From: Calycina herbarum
Lineage: Eukaryota > Ascomycota > Leotiomycetes > Helotiales > Pezizellaceae
Direction of reading: 5' to 3'
Length of the DNA: 64,000 nucleotides
Assembly: GCA_001414485.1 (NCBI GenBank)
Contig: LLEY01000163.1
Location: forward strand, 62,001 to 126,000
In this document: positions 22,776 through 35,131 of the stretch, in pieces
How the letters are laid out: each line of letters opens with the position of its first letter
Numbering within the stretch: position 1 is the stretch's first letter
The notes under the pieces: generated by a model
Told to the model about the DNA's origin: nothing
What the model saw: the letters and a program-made list of their open reading frames with translations, nothing else
Databases searched by the model: none
Made by a program: the position numbers and the translations under genes

Positions 22776-23017
22776 TATCAAGGGTTACACCCGTGGAATA
22801 AGTCTCGGAGTACTCCAGCGACGTATTCACGTAACCTCGCTTAGCAACGCATAGACGTAACAGAACCTTCGAGAGTACCCTTGGCAGAAACCTCTAGAAA
22901 GAGCTAACTGAGTATATAAGTTAGCAAGGACTCTGACTTAGAAAGGACAATCGAATCTTCTTATACATAGACAGCCTCTATAGTTCAATTCATCAGCACT
23001 TGCTATAAGCTCTGATA
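22776..23017 (+). repeat. 3' LTR of Gypsy-2 copy 1
   Basis: 242 bp, same length as the 5' copy and differing by transitions. Ends CTCTGATA just before the AGTAC duplication. Confidence 0.9.
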
Positions 23018-23022
23018 AGTAC

Positions 23023-23061
23023 TATCTAGACTACTTACTATATATAACGTGATTTGTAATA
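23023..23061 (-). repeat. 3' LTR of chromovirus 2, right end
   Basis: Completes the LTR broken at 17553, ending TTTGTAATA, and is followed directly by the polypurine tract CTATCCCCTTCTT (plus-strand reading). Confidence 0.85.
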
Positions 23062-23149
23062 CTATCCCCTTCTTAGCCTAGCGTGTTCTTACGCTTAAGT
23101 ATAAGCTAAGAAACTTAGTTAGAGTACTAGTAGTATTCTTTCCTTTCTA

Positions 23150-23734
23150 TTATATCCTACTCTATACGAAAGAAGAAAGAAGAATAAGTACTTCTTATAA
23201 AAAATATTACTATATTCTTACTATACTTTCTAAAAGCGTAGATGTTTTATTAATACCTCTTAATCTTCTTAATATTCTAAATATATTTAGTTAAAGCTAA
23301 AATATAATAGAACCGACGATGCCTAGAAGAAGAACGTTCTCTATACTAGTAACTGGTCCTCTATTAAAAGATAAGAGAAGAAGCTAGATAGAGAGGAGGA
23401 AGAGGTAATAACGAAGATTCTATAGTTATAAAAGTAGAAGGCCTTTTTTAAAGAAAGGTAACGTGAAATGTCTTATTAAGGACTTCGTTTTCTCGATAAA
23501 CTTAATACTACTAAGAAGGTAGAAAAGAAAGAGAAGGAGGAGTAAGAAAGAGAGGAATAAGAGTAGTAGAAGGCGGAGGTTTTCTATCTAGCAGCCTTAC
23601 CTATTCCTACTAATTCCTAATCTGAGATAGTTCTTAACCTAGCCTTCCTTATAGCTTTTCCTTTAGACTATAAAATATAGGTAAACCTAGGTTTTCTTAA
23701 TAGAATTTCTAAAGTTCCTCTAAGTAATAGTTAA
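23150..23734 (+). pseudogene. Antisense extra frame in chromovirus 2
   Basis: Same position and orientation as in chromovirus 1, but diverged. At 23213-23305 the spacing is Y-x2-Y-x6-C-x9-Y-x2-Y-x6-Y, with the central Cys still TGT at 23243, so CX2CX6CX9CX2CX6C when Tyr is read as damaged Cys. A charged region rich in Glu and Lys follows, then PLDYKI.VNLGFLNRISKV and the shared TAA at 23732-23734. The linker lengths differ from other copies while the cysteine spacing is kept, which argues that the frame was once under protein-level constraint. Confidence 0.58.
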
Positions 23735-23739
23735 GATTG

Positions 23740-26700
23740 CTTTTTAGTTCTTATATATTTTCTAAATATAAGAAGTTTAATTATTTAATTAAATACTTAA
23801 TCTTATCTTTAATAATTTTATAGTTAAGAATCCTTTTAACTTTATATTTAGTATTTAAATTAACTAGTTAAATTTCTATAAATAGAGCTAGTAGTGCTCC
23901 TAGTAGTACTAGTTTAAGTAAGGATATATAGAATACTAGGTAGATGTTTATTATTCTTAGTAGTACTAATTTATAATTTAAAGGTCTCTTAACTTGTTTA
24001 ATTTTAAATAGTCTAAGTTTTTTATAATCTAGTTTATTACTTAGTCTTTTTATATTAATATTTTTTTATACTAAGTAGACCTTATCTCTCTCTTTTAGTA
24101 TTAGCTCCTAACTACGTCGTTTATTATAGTAGTATATATTTCTTTTAGCTATAAACTATAAATCCTCTATAAGTTCCTTATATAGCTCTTTAATTTTTAA
24201 AACATAAACACGAGTAAGTTAGTTATTAATAGTTATAGATAACAGTTCTTAATATATTATTAATTTATATCTAAAATTAATATAGAATAGTATAATAAGT
24301 ATTATTTCTATTACTAAACTATTATAGGTAAACTATACTAGAGGTAGTAGTTCTACCTAATTATCTTACTAGTAGTTTATATAATAATAAAGGTATATTT
24401 CTACTACTTAGTTTATATATTCGTTTCCTTTATTTATCTAAGAGTAGAAAGCTATTAAAAGCTTTCTTTTTATACTTAATCGTTTTATAAGAGTAATCTA
24501 AAATTTAGAAGTAAAGAGTTTATCTCTATTTAAGAGTATCTCTTCTAATAGTTTATATTTTAAGACTACTTCTTTTAAAAATATAAATACTAATTCCTCT
24601 ATTATACTTAACTCTATATATAGTATTAAAATTATATATTTTATAAGTCGTTCTATAATAACTAGAATCGAGTTATACTTAACTCCTATTATTAGATCTT
24701 TAGATTTTAGTAATTTAATAATAAAATCCTAAGATATTAATCTCTAAGGTATTTATAGTATTAGAGTAGTGTTTATCTATCTATAAGGAGTATAGTAAGA
24801 AGCCTTATTCCTAGTATAGGTATTATATTTTACTATTACTTTCTTAACTATTATAGATAATCGATTAATATAGTAGTATTATCTTATTCTCTAGAGAGTT
24901 CTACGAATTCCTAAGTAGCTATAAGTAGGCGTAGTATAGTATTCTTATATAAACTCCTTTATATACGAGCTAAGAACCTATAGTTTCCCTTTTATATACT
25001 AGTTATAACCCTTATATATATTTTAAATTTTATCTATCTAGATGTTATTTATTACTACTATTTTATATATAGTAGGTACTAAGTCTCTATTCTTAAGAGT
25101 TTTTAAGATTATAATCTTCTTATACTCTTTATTTCTCTTATATCTAGGTTTTTAGCTAAGAGTATTAGCTCGAGTATTTAACGTTCTCTTTATATATTAA
25201 ATAACGATATTAAATCTTTCTATATCTCTATCTACCTAGCTAACTATCTAGTTATAAGTTCCTTAGTTGTTATAAACGTTCTAAGGTTCTTATAGTTAGA
25301 TAGAATTATAACTTAGTATTTTACTAGCTATAAATAGATTCTCTAGTATTTTAAGGCTAATACTATAGTAAGTAATTCTTTATTAAAGATGTTATAGTTT
25401 TATTATACTAGGTTAAATGTTTTAGAATAATATATAATAGATATAAGTTTCTCTTTTCTATTTAGTTATAGGTAAATCGTATCTACTAATATATCTAAGG
25501 CGTCTATTTTAATTATACTAGGTTTTTCTATATTAAAATCGTATAGAATAGGTTTTTTATAAACCTTGCTTTAATCTTTTAAAAAGTGTTTTTAGCTTAT
25601 TTATTCTAAATAAACTTAATAGCTTTCTTAACTAGTATTAATATTAGTTTAGTAATCTTTATATAGTCTTAGATAAACAGATAGTAGAAGTTTATAAATC
25701 TAAGAAAGGACTATATATCTTTTATATTCTCTAGTAACTTCTAGTTTAAGATGTCTTAGATCTTTGCTAGATCTATTTCTATTTTCTTTAAGCTAAATAC
25801 CTATTTTAGGAAAAGTGTCTAAGTTACTCTAAACTCGTATTTTAAGAGCTTTAACTAAGAATTCACTTTTATAAGTTATTATAAAACTTCTCTAATATAT
25901 CTTTTATATTCTTCTTCTTTTTCTAAAAAGATTAAAATATTATTTAAGTAATAGATTACTATTACTCTTAGAAGATCTCTTAAAATATTATTATTTTATC
26001 TCTAATATATAGCTAGTATATTATAAAGTCTAAATAGTATAACTATATATTTATAAAGGCTCGATAGTGAGGTAAATACTATCTTCTATTTATCTCTAAC
26101 TTTTATTTATATAAGTCTATAAGCGTTTTATTAATCTAGTTTTATAAATCGTACTACCTTATCTAACTTATCTTATAAGTATTAGCTAGGTAGTAGTAGA
26201 TAAGCGTCCTTAACTATAGTATAATTTACTTCTTAGTAATTAATATATACTCTCTTATTTAGATCGTCTTTCTTCTTAATAATAAGTATATTTAAGACTA
26301 TTAGTAACTTAGATTTTCTAATATATCCCTTCTTAATACCTTCTTTTATATAACTTTCTATTCTTTATAGACTTTTCTAGTTATATAACCGAAGCTTCTA
26401 CTTTAAGAGATAATAACCCTCTTTTAATTTAATCTTATAATTCTATAAGTAATGTTCTAGCAAGGCTTATAAGTCTTCTAGGTTCTTAAATAAAGCCTTA
26501 AATTCTTTGTACTATATAGGTATTTTATTATTAGCTATCTTACTAACCTGTAGAAGACTCTAGGCTAGGTGTCCTAGTGTCTTAGAAGAGGTGACGCTAA
26601 CCTCGTTCTAGCCTTATAGTTATAATTATAAACTTATATAATTATATTAACTAAAGGTTATTTTCTAAGCCTTCTAGTTAATATCTAGATTATATTCTTA

Positions 26701-29160
26701 AATCTATAATATACTAAGTATTACTTCCTTATTCTCTATTTTAATAATATTAAATTATATATCTAAATAGTATTCTTTAATAGTAATCTTTATTAGAATA
26801 GTTTACTAATTAATAATTCTATCCTAGTATATAACGTCTATTCTATTAACTACTTCTAAGTAGTAAGGCCTTATACCTTTAATTAAGACGTTTAGCTTCT
26901 TCTAAGCTATTAAGGAAAGGAAATTACCTATTACTTTAGAATTAATTAAGACTTGAAGTTCCTTTCCTCTTATCTTCGCTATTACTATAAGTTGATTTTC
27001 TCTAGATATAGTGTTTAACTCTTCTATAGTAGTATAATTTTCTAGTTTAATATAATAAACCTTAAATATTCTCTTACTATTATCTTCTTTTTAAGAGCTT
27101 AGGAAGAATATTACTTTTTTATTATTAGAAAAAGCTACTTTATATACTAGACTATCTTCTACAGTTCTCTTAGGTTCTAGAAGTATTTCTATAAAACGTC
27201 TTTCTATAGACTAGTCTAATAATACTCGTAGTTTATACTAAACCTATTTAATAGTTACTTTATATAAGGTTTTAGTAGTCTACTACTTATCTTTTACAGG
27301 TTAGTAGGATTCCTAGATTAGGTTAGTCTAGGGGTCTACCTTAGTAACTTTGAACATTCGCTAGTCCTCTAATCCTTTAAATACTATTATAACTCCTTTT
27401 TCAACTCTTAATACCTAATATTTCTTATTAATTTCTAACTTATAGTCTTAATTAGAGAGGTAGGTAATTATATCTAACTTTAGATATCTGTTATATTTAT
27501 TAAATCCTTCTAGGTAATACTACTACTATTTAGTAGTATTATCTTTTAAATTAGTAACCTTCTATAGATCTCCCTCTTCTAAGTAGTTATTTAGTATTAC
27601 CTATTCTAGTTCTAGCTCTTTGAACTTAATAGTTTCTTTGCTATTAATAGAGCTAACTATAGTTACTCGATCTTGATTATTCTTTACTATCTTATAAGTA
27701 GTTAAGATAGTAGGATTATTTCCTTAAGTAGAATATAGGCTCTAGAAATTAGGTTTCTGTCCTTCTATATATACCTATCTATTTCCTTTCTTAAAGGTCC
27801 TAATAAATGCCTATGTTTCTCCTTTATTAGGTTTATATATTCTAGGATTTACCTCTAATAAGTTAGATTCTAACTCTAATAACTCTAATGAACTTGTTAA
27901 TAGTAGTGATTTATATTCTACTTAAAGAGGTAATTTATAATCTATTTCTAACTATATATCGTAATATTCTTTAAGTAATAGATCTCTATTATTATTAGTA
28001 TCTTATACTCTACTAACTTATAACTTAATTCCTCGGTTTAGCTATAAGTATATAGCGCCTGCTGTTGTATTTATAGAGTCTGTTTTAATTTACGTACTAT
28101 ATCCTTTAGCTTCGAGTTCCTTGTCTATAAGTTTAATTTTGTCGAGTAATACTACTTCCTTATAAACCGTAGCGTTAATTCGTCTCTTTCTATTAGAGTC
28201 TTTCTTCTTACTATACTTATTTACTCTATAGCTAGAGAGGCTATAGTTATAACACAAGTTCTACTCACGTTAACGATTTCGCTTCTCCTAGGAAAGTCCT
28301 TCTTTCTTTAGAAAGGCTTTCTTCTATATAGCGTTTATCTTCTTACTATGCTTAGCGTAGGAGTACTTCCACTTTCCTAACCCTTAGCTCTTTTCTCTAT
28401 ACTTAGGGTTACTCTTTCTAAATTCGTATAAGCGGTTGTCTAGCTAAACAACTTCCTTAATTATACCTATAATAGTTAAGAATTATATATTCTATTTAGC
28501 TATTTCCTTATAAATATATACCTTTAATCCTTTGTAAAAGAGATCTATAAGAGTAATAGTATCTTATCCCGATTTCGTCTTATAACGTTAAAATTCATTA
28601 GCGTAGTCTATTACTAATCTAGTTTAGTATAAATCTAAAAGCTTATATATAGCTATTTAGATCGTATCGAAGTCTTTAAAGATTTTTCTAATAGTTGTCT
28701 TAAATCCTCTTTAAGATTTAAATATAATCTTAGTTAATTCTATCTTTCTGTCTTTATTCTTATTCTTAAAGAAGTCCTCTAAATATAGCTAAGCCTATTC
28801 TAACGCTGATCCTCTAAAGTAGAAGATAGCGAAGATAGTTTATAAATTATAATTACCTTTGAATTTGTTAGAATTAAAGTTAAAGTAGATGTCTATTTAA
28901 AGAAGGAATAAGTCTAGTTTCTTTTACTTCTTATAATATATATCTAGTATCTTAACTTTAATAGTTTTAAGTGCTTTAACCTTATAAGGCTCAGGGACGT
29001 CTAGTATACTAACATTATCGTCGTTCCTAGTTAAATATATACTAGTAGATGTTCTTCTAGTAATACTTCTAGATATTCCTACGATATTAGTTCGACTAGT
29101 ATTTAGGCTAGCTATAGCAGGGGTTACTAGGGCTATAGCGACTAAACTTCCAAGTAGGTG
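23740..29160 (-). pseudogene. Chromovirus 2 gag-pol remnant
   Basis: Minus-strand gag (gag zinc knuckle about 28270-28220), protease, RT with the catalytic box as YLNNILIF (about 25950; both Asp codons now Asn), integrase (about 24750-24450) and chromodomain (about 23880-23790). The sequence aligns base for base with chromoviruses 1 and 4 through RT and integrase. Very strongly RIP-mutated. The left boundary is approximate. Confidence 0.85.
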
Positions 29161-29167
29161 CTTAAAG

Positions 29168-29613
29168 TATAACGAAACTTAAACGAACTAAATAAAGATA
29201 ACTAAGTCTTAAAGGTTAGTATATAGATAAGAAGTATAGATACGCTAAGTTGTTTACTTAGAAGTAAACTTATTACTTATATTAAAGATGTTAAATAATA
29301 TAATAAGATTAATAACTAAAGTTAAGTACAAAGCTCCTATCTAATAGTAGACGTGCTAGTATATATAGAACCTCTTATACTACCTAGATCTCTATATAAG
29401 CCTAGATCCCTAGATCTCTCTAGATCCTTTAAGAGATCTAAGGGGATCTATTATATAACTACTAACGGTTATCTAATAGTAAGATCTTAGAATGCCTAAA
29501 TGCCTTCGTATTACTGATTCTCTCCTATATTACCTTCTATTTCCTAGATATCGTACCTTGTTCTATTAGAGCGCCGTCTAGACTACTTACTATATATAAC
29601 GTAATTCGTAACA
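29168..29613 (-). repeat. 5' LTR of chromovirus 2
   Basis: 446 bp with the same GATCC-rich variable part as the 3' copy. Starts TATAACG and ends TTCGTAACA. Confidence 0.88.
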
Positions 29614-31745
29614 GATTCGTTACCTAGTAGAATTAAGAACTTACTACTAAATACTAATATACTTGTCTAGTATAAGTATTAAAAATCCTAGACCGGTCTC
29701 TTCTTATTATAAGGAATCGAAAATAAAGACTATATCGTGTTACTACTAAGTGGTTCTATAAGATTTAGATCTATAGTAGTAAAGCTATACTTCGAAGAAA
29801 TCTTTAAAGACTCTAGAACAGTACCGGCGGTTAGAGAGATTTCTAGAACGGCACCGTCGTTCGAGATAATACTATAATCTTATAGAGATAGAATAGATAA
29901 TAAAACTAAGCCTTAAAAGGAGCCTTAATCTCGCTTATAAACTCTATACTAACTTTACTAGACATAGGTATAATAAGATAATCTTACCGATTCTCTAGAA
30001 TAGATAATAAAACCAGTCTAGAAGTATAGACGAGGAAGACTATAAAAGTATCTAAGACTGTTAAATAGACCTTTCGAGATCTTATTCTAAGAGATAGATA
30101 CTTTTATTAATAATACTAAGAACTATGTTACTATCGAAGATATCGAGACTTTCCTTTCGTCTATTAAGAAAGAATATAATATTAAAGTATTTATAGCTAC
30201 TAATAGTATAATATACGTGGAATTATACTAGAAGGAAATTAGTAGATTAACTAATCGAGGCGTCTTTAAGATCGTTACCTAGGATAACCTACTTTCTAAT
30301 ACTAGAATCTTTATATTATAGTTCGTAGATAATATCAAATTTAAGAGTATAACACTTACTTTTATAAAGTTAAGACTAGTTATCTAAGTATATAATAATA
30401 ATAGAAAGTCCTTAGTCCTTACCTAGGCTCTTATAATCTAAAGAGTAAGCTAAAGAATTATTCTTATACTTATAGTAGTATACTCGGATTTACGAGTTTA
30501 TATTCGGGATATTATATAAGTATATACCTAGTTACTTATAGAACTAAATCGAAAGTTCTTCGTATACCTACTAAAGGGATACTCTTAATAGAAGGATATA
30601 TTCTTTGAAGTAATTAAGCTATTATATATTATTCTAGAGACTAGAAACTACTGGTTTATAACGTACTATAAACACTATACTACGAAGCTTATAATAGAAT
30701 AATCCACTTTTAACCTCTATCTTTTATATACTAAATAATTAGATAGACCTTTTAGAGTAGTAGGACTTTAAACTAACGATACTCTTATACTTATAAACGA
30801 TGCTTTTATAGCTAAGAAAGAAAGTACTATTAAAGAAGTTAGATTTATATTAAAGGATAGATAAGAACTTACTATTACTTATCTAATCCAGTTTAATAGA
30901 GGGCTAATTAGTAAGTATACGGATAGCTTATTAACACTTACCTAGGATTATATAAAACACTTGAAATTAGTATAAAAAGTACTAGTAGAGATATCTAATA
31001 CTAAAGGCACTTCCTATATAGTATCTACTAAGGATTAATATATTACTTAGCGTGCTTATAGAGTATATTTAGTAATAGTGTCCTAGCTAGAAGTAGTATT
31101 CGATTTATTATATACTACTTAGATAACTAATTTATAAAAAGTCGATATTAGCCTTCTTAATAAGCGAATTTAATAGTAAATCGATAATACTATAAGAGGG
31201 CTTAAATACGTTAAATTAGACTAAAACTCGCTTAAATTATACGCTTTTATAGATAGCTCTTTTATAAATAATAAGGACTTATTATTATAAATCGGCTATA
31301 TTATAGTACTAGTAGATAAGGACGATAATACTAATATTTTATATTAGTCTTCTACTAAGTGTAAAAGAGTTACTTACAGCGTTTTAGTCTTAGAATTATA
31401 TATAATAAGCTTCGGATTTAATACTATAGCTTCTATTAAATTAACCCTAGAAAGTATCTTAGGCTTTAAGGTCTCGCTTATTATATATACTGATTCGAAG
31501 TCTATTTACAAATATATAGCTAAACTAGGCACTACTAAGGAGAAGCGCTTAATAATTAACGTTATATACTTATAAGAAGTATATAAGTTAAGAGAGATTA
31601 ACGAAATTAAGTAGATTAATAGTAAGAGTAATCTAGCAGATGCTATAACTAAGAAGGATTGTTATAACACTCTACAAAAGCTAATTAATACTAGTAAGCT
31701 AGATATTAAGCTTATAGAATAGGTAGAACAGAATAAGAGATAATA
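29614..31745 (+). pseudogene. Copia A reverse transcriptase and RNase H
   Basis: Third piece of the Copia A polyprotein. The linker (IENKDYIVLLPSGSI, about 29730) leads into RT (NRKFFVYLLKGYSQ and VVGLQTNDTLI) and RNase H (LYAFIDSSFINNKD, YTDSKSIYKYIAKLGTT, KSNLADAITKK at about 31240-31660). The order and wording fit Ty1/Copia polymerases of filamentous fungi. Many TAG/TAA stops make it non-coding. The 3' LTR starts about 130 bp downstream. Confidence 0.88.
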
Positions 31746-31870
31746 AGACCTCTAAATAGAACGCTCTTATTAGTCGAGGACATAGAATAGAGGGTTATAA
31801 TTAGCTAGACGAGATAAGAGATTTTAATAATTTTTAGATAGTAACTTCTACCGTTTTAAAGAAGTGCTAG

Positions 31871-32019
31871 TGTCGGTATAATTAGAGTAAATAGCACTCT
31901 ACGTAACCTTCTCGCTTAAGATCTATTTAAGTAGATAGAGTAGCTTACTTTGCTCTATATATACGAACGATAATATACTCTTTTTATATTATACTATTAG
32001 CTACTAAGTTATACTAATA
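31871..32019 (+). repeat. 3' LTR of Copia A
   Basis: 149 bp matching 6823-6971 with only C-to-T and G-to-A changes. It abuts a different Copia element directly at 32020. Confidence 0.92.
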
Positions 32020-34345
32020 ATATCAAATTTAGTATTAGAATCGACACTTTAGTTAGCTTAATATTCGTAGATATACTAATCGGTTTAATCGAATTCTACG
32101 TATTATATATAAACATGTTATTTCTACTTTGCTTTGATAATATAGATACGCTAGAAGTTATATTTAATAACCTTAGTAACACTCTTATAATAAGTAATAG
32201 ATATAAAGTCTCAGTTATACAACGATTCAGTTATCTCTTTATAGTATAGAATAATACTCTGTCTACTATAATTTAAGAGTTCTCTTATCTTTTAAGCGAG
32301 TAAGAGTTACGCTGTTTATATAAGCGATTCAGATATCTATCTATACTAAAATTATAGATACTTCTTAAGTATACTAGCTACGACGTTAATATCGATATTC
32401 TATAGTATCTTATAAAGTACTATAAGCTATACTAGAAGTATAGAAAGTCTCTAGAACGCTTTCGATTTACTTTATATAATAATATTATATTTAACTTTTA
32501 GATATACGTCGATATATTCTTTATAGACGAAGAAGTAGTTCTATATATTATAGACGAAGCTACTCGCTTTTAAGCTAGTAGATAGTTAAAGACTATAAAA
32601 GTAAAGCACGTCTAGGATAAGTTAAAGGAATACTAGATAGACGTCTATTTAGAACCTCTAGATATTATTACTACGGATACTAGAACTAACTTCGTAAGTA
32701 AGAAATTCAACGAATATATAAGAGTCGTAGGAAGTATAGTAGAAAGTATTCTAGTAGAAATATACTAATTAGTCGGAATCGTCGAACGATATTATAGACT
32801 AGTATAACGAGTATATTAAGTAATATACAAAGACTATCTAGATCTTATAAAAGAGACAGCTCTTTAGATATTATTTAAGGCTATTAACGACATAGCTAGA
32901 CTAAATAGATTAGTTTCTACTATACTAGTATTTAAAGCTTACTCTCGAATAACTTAATAGAACGCCTCTTCTTCTAATAATATTAGACGAGCTAATATAG
33001 TTAAGCGAGCTTCTTAAGAAGTTATAAAGTACTACGCTAAGAGATAAGTTAACGACGTTCTTAATACTTATAATAGACTATTAAATCACTTAAAGAATAT
33101 ATCTCTTAGATCTTATATATAAGTCTAGAGAGAGATACTAAATAAGAAGAGTAAATAGATAGGATTATATTAGCTTTTAAGTATCGAAGATAAGAATGTT
33201 ATTATTATACTAAATAGTAGTATAAGATTCCGATCTATAGTAGTAAAGCCTCGATTTAGTGAAATTATCGAAGAGCTAGAGCTCTTAATTCTAGAAATAT
33301 TACAAAGTAATAGTTAAGACTAGGGTTAAGACTAGGATACTAATCTAGGAGAAAGACTTATAGAATTACTACTAAAGAGAGGACGTAGAAGACCTTAAAA
33401 GAAGCTAGCTAAAGAAGAAGAAGCTAAAGTATACGTTGTCGATATATACGATATTTCTTAAGATTACTAGTAACTTAAGGATTTTAGAGACTTCGATATT
33501 AAGATATTTATATCGATCGATAGTACGGTTTATATGAATTATACTAATTTCTATAGACTAGAGATTAATAGATTAATTAAAAGAGGTATAATAAAGTTTA
33601 TTACTCTAGACGAGTTACTAGATAGCGCTGATCTTTTTAATTTACGATTTATCGATTAAGTTAAATTCTATAGTATAGATAAACTCTTGGAAAAGTTACG
33701 ATTTATAGTATATATATAGAACGATTTAGCTAAGAAGATAGTACTTACTTAGTTACCTACGATTCAACGAGTAAGTATAAGAATTATCCTTATTATTATA
33801 GCTTTATATCTATATCTCAACCTTCTTTTATATAATATTATCTAAGTATATACTTAGTCTAAGAGTAAGCTATAACTACATCGTCGAAAGTTTATATAAC
33901 TACTAAAGAATATACTAGAATAGATTAGATTATTAATCGAGATATTACTACTATTATATAGTATTCTAGAAGCCGGATTATACTAGTTCGCTACTTACTA
34001 TAAATTCCTTCTCGAATTCCTTAGAATAACCTAATTAACATTCGATTCTTATCTACTATTAGTTAATAAAACTAGATACTTTAGGATTATTAGATTATAA
34101 ACTAACGATATACTTATCTTAGGAGATAGCACCTTTATTAAGAAAGAAGATACTAAGAGAAAGGAAGCTAAGTTCGACGCTAAGGAAAGAGAAGAGCTTA
34201 TAGTCGATTATGCTTTAAAGTTTAATAGAGGTATTATTATATACTAGAAAGACGGATCGATACTTTTAACTTAGAATTATACTAAGGATCTTAAGGTAGT
34301 TAGCACTGAATCGATCGAATTAAAGAGCTCCCGCGGGGACGTACG
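32020..34345 (+). mobile_element. Second Copia element (Copia B), internal fragment
   Basis: Plus strand. It starts abruptly within protease (VDILIGLIEFYV, about 32085), then the pre-integrase zinc region (DVNIDILQYL, about 32380), integrase (YVDIFFIDEEVVLYIIDEAT at about 32505-32570, TDTRTNFVSKKF, SIVERYYR-type Glu region) and RT (about 33550-34345, VYTQSKSKL, IIRLQTNDILILGD). No LTR, gag or RNase H remain. It is distinct from Copia A but of the same lineage. The left edge abuts the Copia A 3' LTR and the right edge abuts a chromovirus-type LTR, with no target duplication at either. Confidence 0.82.
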
Positions 34346-34808
34346 TGTAACGAAACTCAAACGAACTAAACAAAGATGACTAAGTCTCGAAGGTTGGTAT
34401 GCAGGTAAGAAGTACAGATGCGCCGGGTTGTTCACTTGGAAGTGAACTCGTTACTTGTATCAAAGATATTAAACAAGATAATAAGATTAATAACTAAAGT
34501 TGAGCACGAAGCTCCTATCTAATAGCAGACGTGCCAGTCTTATATAGAACCTTCATCCTAATTACATCGCTCACATCGCTCGCGTCGCTCGCGTCGCTCG
34601 CGATCAAGGCGATCAGAGCGATGTAGGCGATCACGTCACATGACCGCACGTGACTTCCAACATTACCACAACAGTGAGATCCTGAAATCCCCAAATGCCC
34701 TTCGCATTACTGATTTCCTCCTGTGTTACCTTCCATTCCTGGATGTTATGCCTTGTCCTGTCAGAACGCCGTCTGGACTACTTACCACGCATACCGTGGT
34801 TCGTGACA
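34346..34808 (-). repeat. Nearly undamaged chromovirus-type LTR without its element
   Basis: 463 bp starting TGTAACGAAACTCAAACG and ending TTCGTGACA. It keeps most CA and TG steps (for example TGTTACCTTCCATTCCTGG), unlike every other LTR of the family here. On the minus strand TATATAAGACTGGC is a clear TATA box. The variable part is a TCGCTCGCG array. Flanks GTACG and GAGGG do not match: Copia B lies to the left and the LINE to the right. Best described as a recombinant or junction LTR, not a clean solo LTR. Confidence 0.85.
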
Positions 34809-35131
34809 GAGGGGGGGGTTCGCCCGATTCCCTCTATCTCGAACATCTAATAACACTTCGTCTCTAAGACTATCAGAGCTCTCGAACGTGGAGCTATAGC
34901 CTAAACCTTCTTTGGAGGGATTAGAGAAGCTATAGACCACCACCTTAGCACTGCTCTCGATAGTGCCTCTCTAGAACTCTTGCTATTCCTCCGAGCCTTT
35001 TACACTTAAGTAGCCGACCTTAGCCTTTCTTTCCACTAGGCATTTACTAAAGAGACCTCACCTTCACTTCCTTTAGCCCTTAACACTTACTTAGAGTATA
35101 GGGACGCTCCTACGCCCTCGTCGACTCCCTC
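34809..35131 (+). pseudogene. Tad-like LINE ORF1, first part
   Basis: The frame GIREAIDHHLSTALDSASLE runs from about 34914 to the insertion point at 35131 and continues in the same frame at 52614 when chromovirus 3 and one CCCTC are removed (TPS then SLLGSIRKL). RIP damage is light here. The 5' end is missing or unrecognised; the segment starts with a G-run against the LTR at 34808. Confidence 0.72.

Larger units (their letters stand above)
17554..23017 (+). mobile_element. Gypsy-2 copy 1, complete (5.46 kb), inserted in an LTR
   Basis: Bounded by the exact 5-bp target duplication AGTAC (17549-17553 and 23018-23022). The 242-bp LTRs start TGTTAAGGG / TATCAAGGG and end CTGATA. A polypurine tract (GGAAGGGGGGTAA) precedes the right LTR. 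Carries gag, protease, RT, RNase H and integrase on the plus strand; no chromodomain seen. Sequence and LTR are unrelated to the chromovirus family. Confidence 0.93.
17147..29613 (-). mobile_element. Chromovirus 2 (Ty3/Gypsy), with another Gypsy element in its 3' LTR
   Basis: Inserted in the integrase region of Copia A. Flanks GGTCC (left) and GATTC (right) fit one target duplication with two transition changes; deleting the insert restores a plausible Copia reading (NGPLPSRIKN). The 3' LTR is 17147-17553 plus 23023-23061, the 5' LTR 29168-29613. Its gag resembles that of chromovirus 3. Confidence 0.86.
6823..32019 (+). mobile_element. Ty1/Copia retrotransposon (Copia A), about 6.0 kb, split by two nested insertions
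   Basis: Two 149-bp LTRs bracket gag, protease, integrase, reverse transcriptase and RNase H in Copia order. Removing chromovirus 1 (9595-16318) and chromovirus 2 (17147-29613) with one copy of each target duplication restores a continuous polyprotein reading across both joints. The outer flanks do not share a target duplication (CTTTG on the left, ATATC on the right), and the right flank is another Copia element, so one end has been rearranged. Damage rises from left to right: the first 2 kb keeps many CA/TG steps, the rest almost none. Confidence 0.9.

Noticed and set aside
23740..29160. Possible functional retrotransposon polyprotein
   Set aside because: Stops occur every few dozen codons and the RT catalytic Asp codons are changed, so it cannot be autonomous.
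34640..34867. 75-codon open frame in the low-RIP LTR
   Set aside because: It lies in the LTR and runs into the LINE junction; no domain. It is open only because this LTR escaped RIP.
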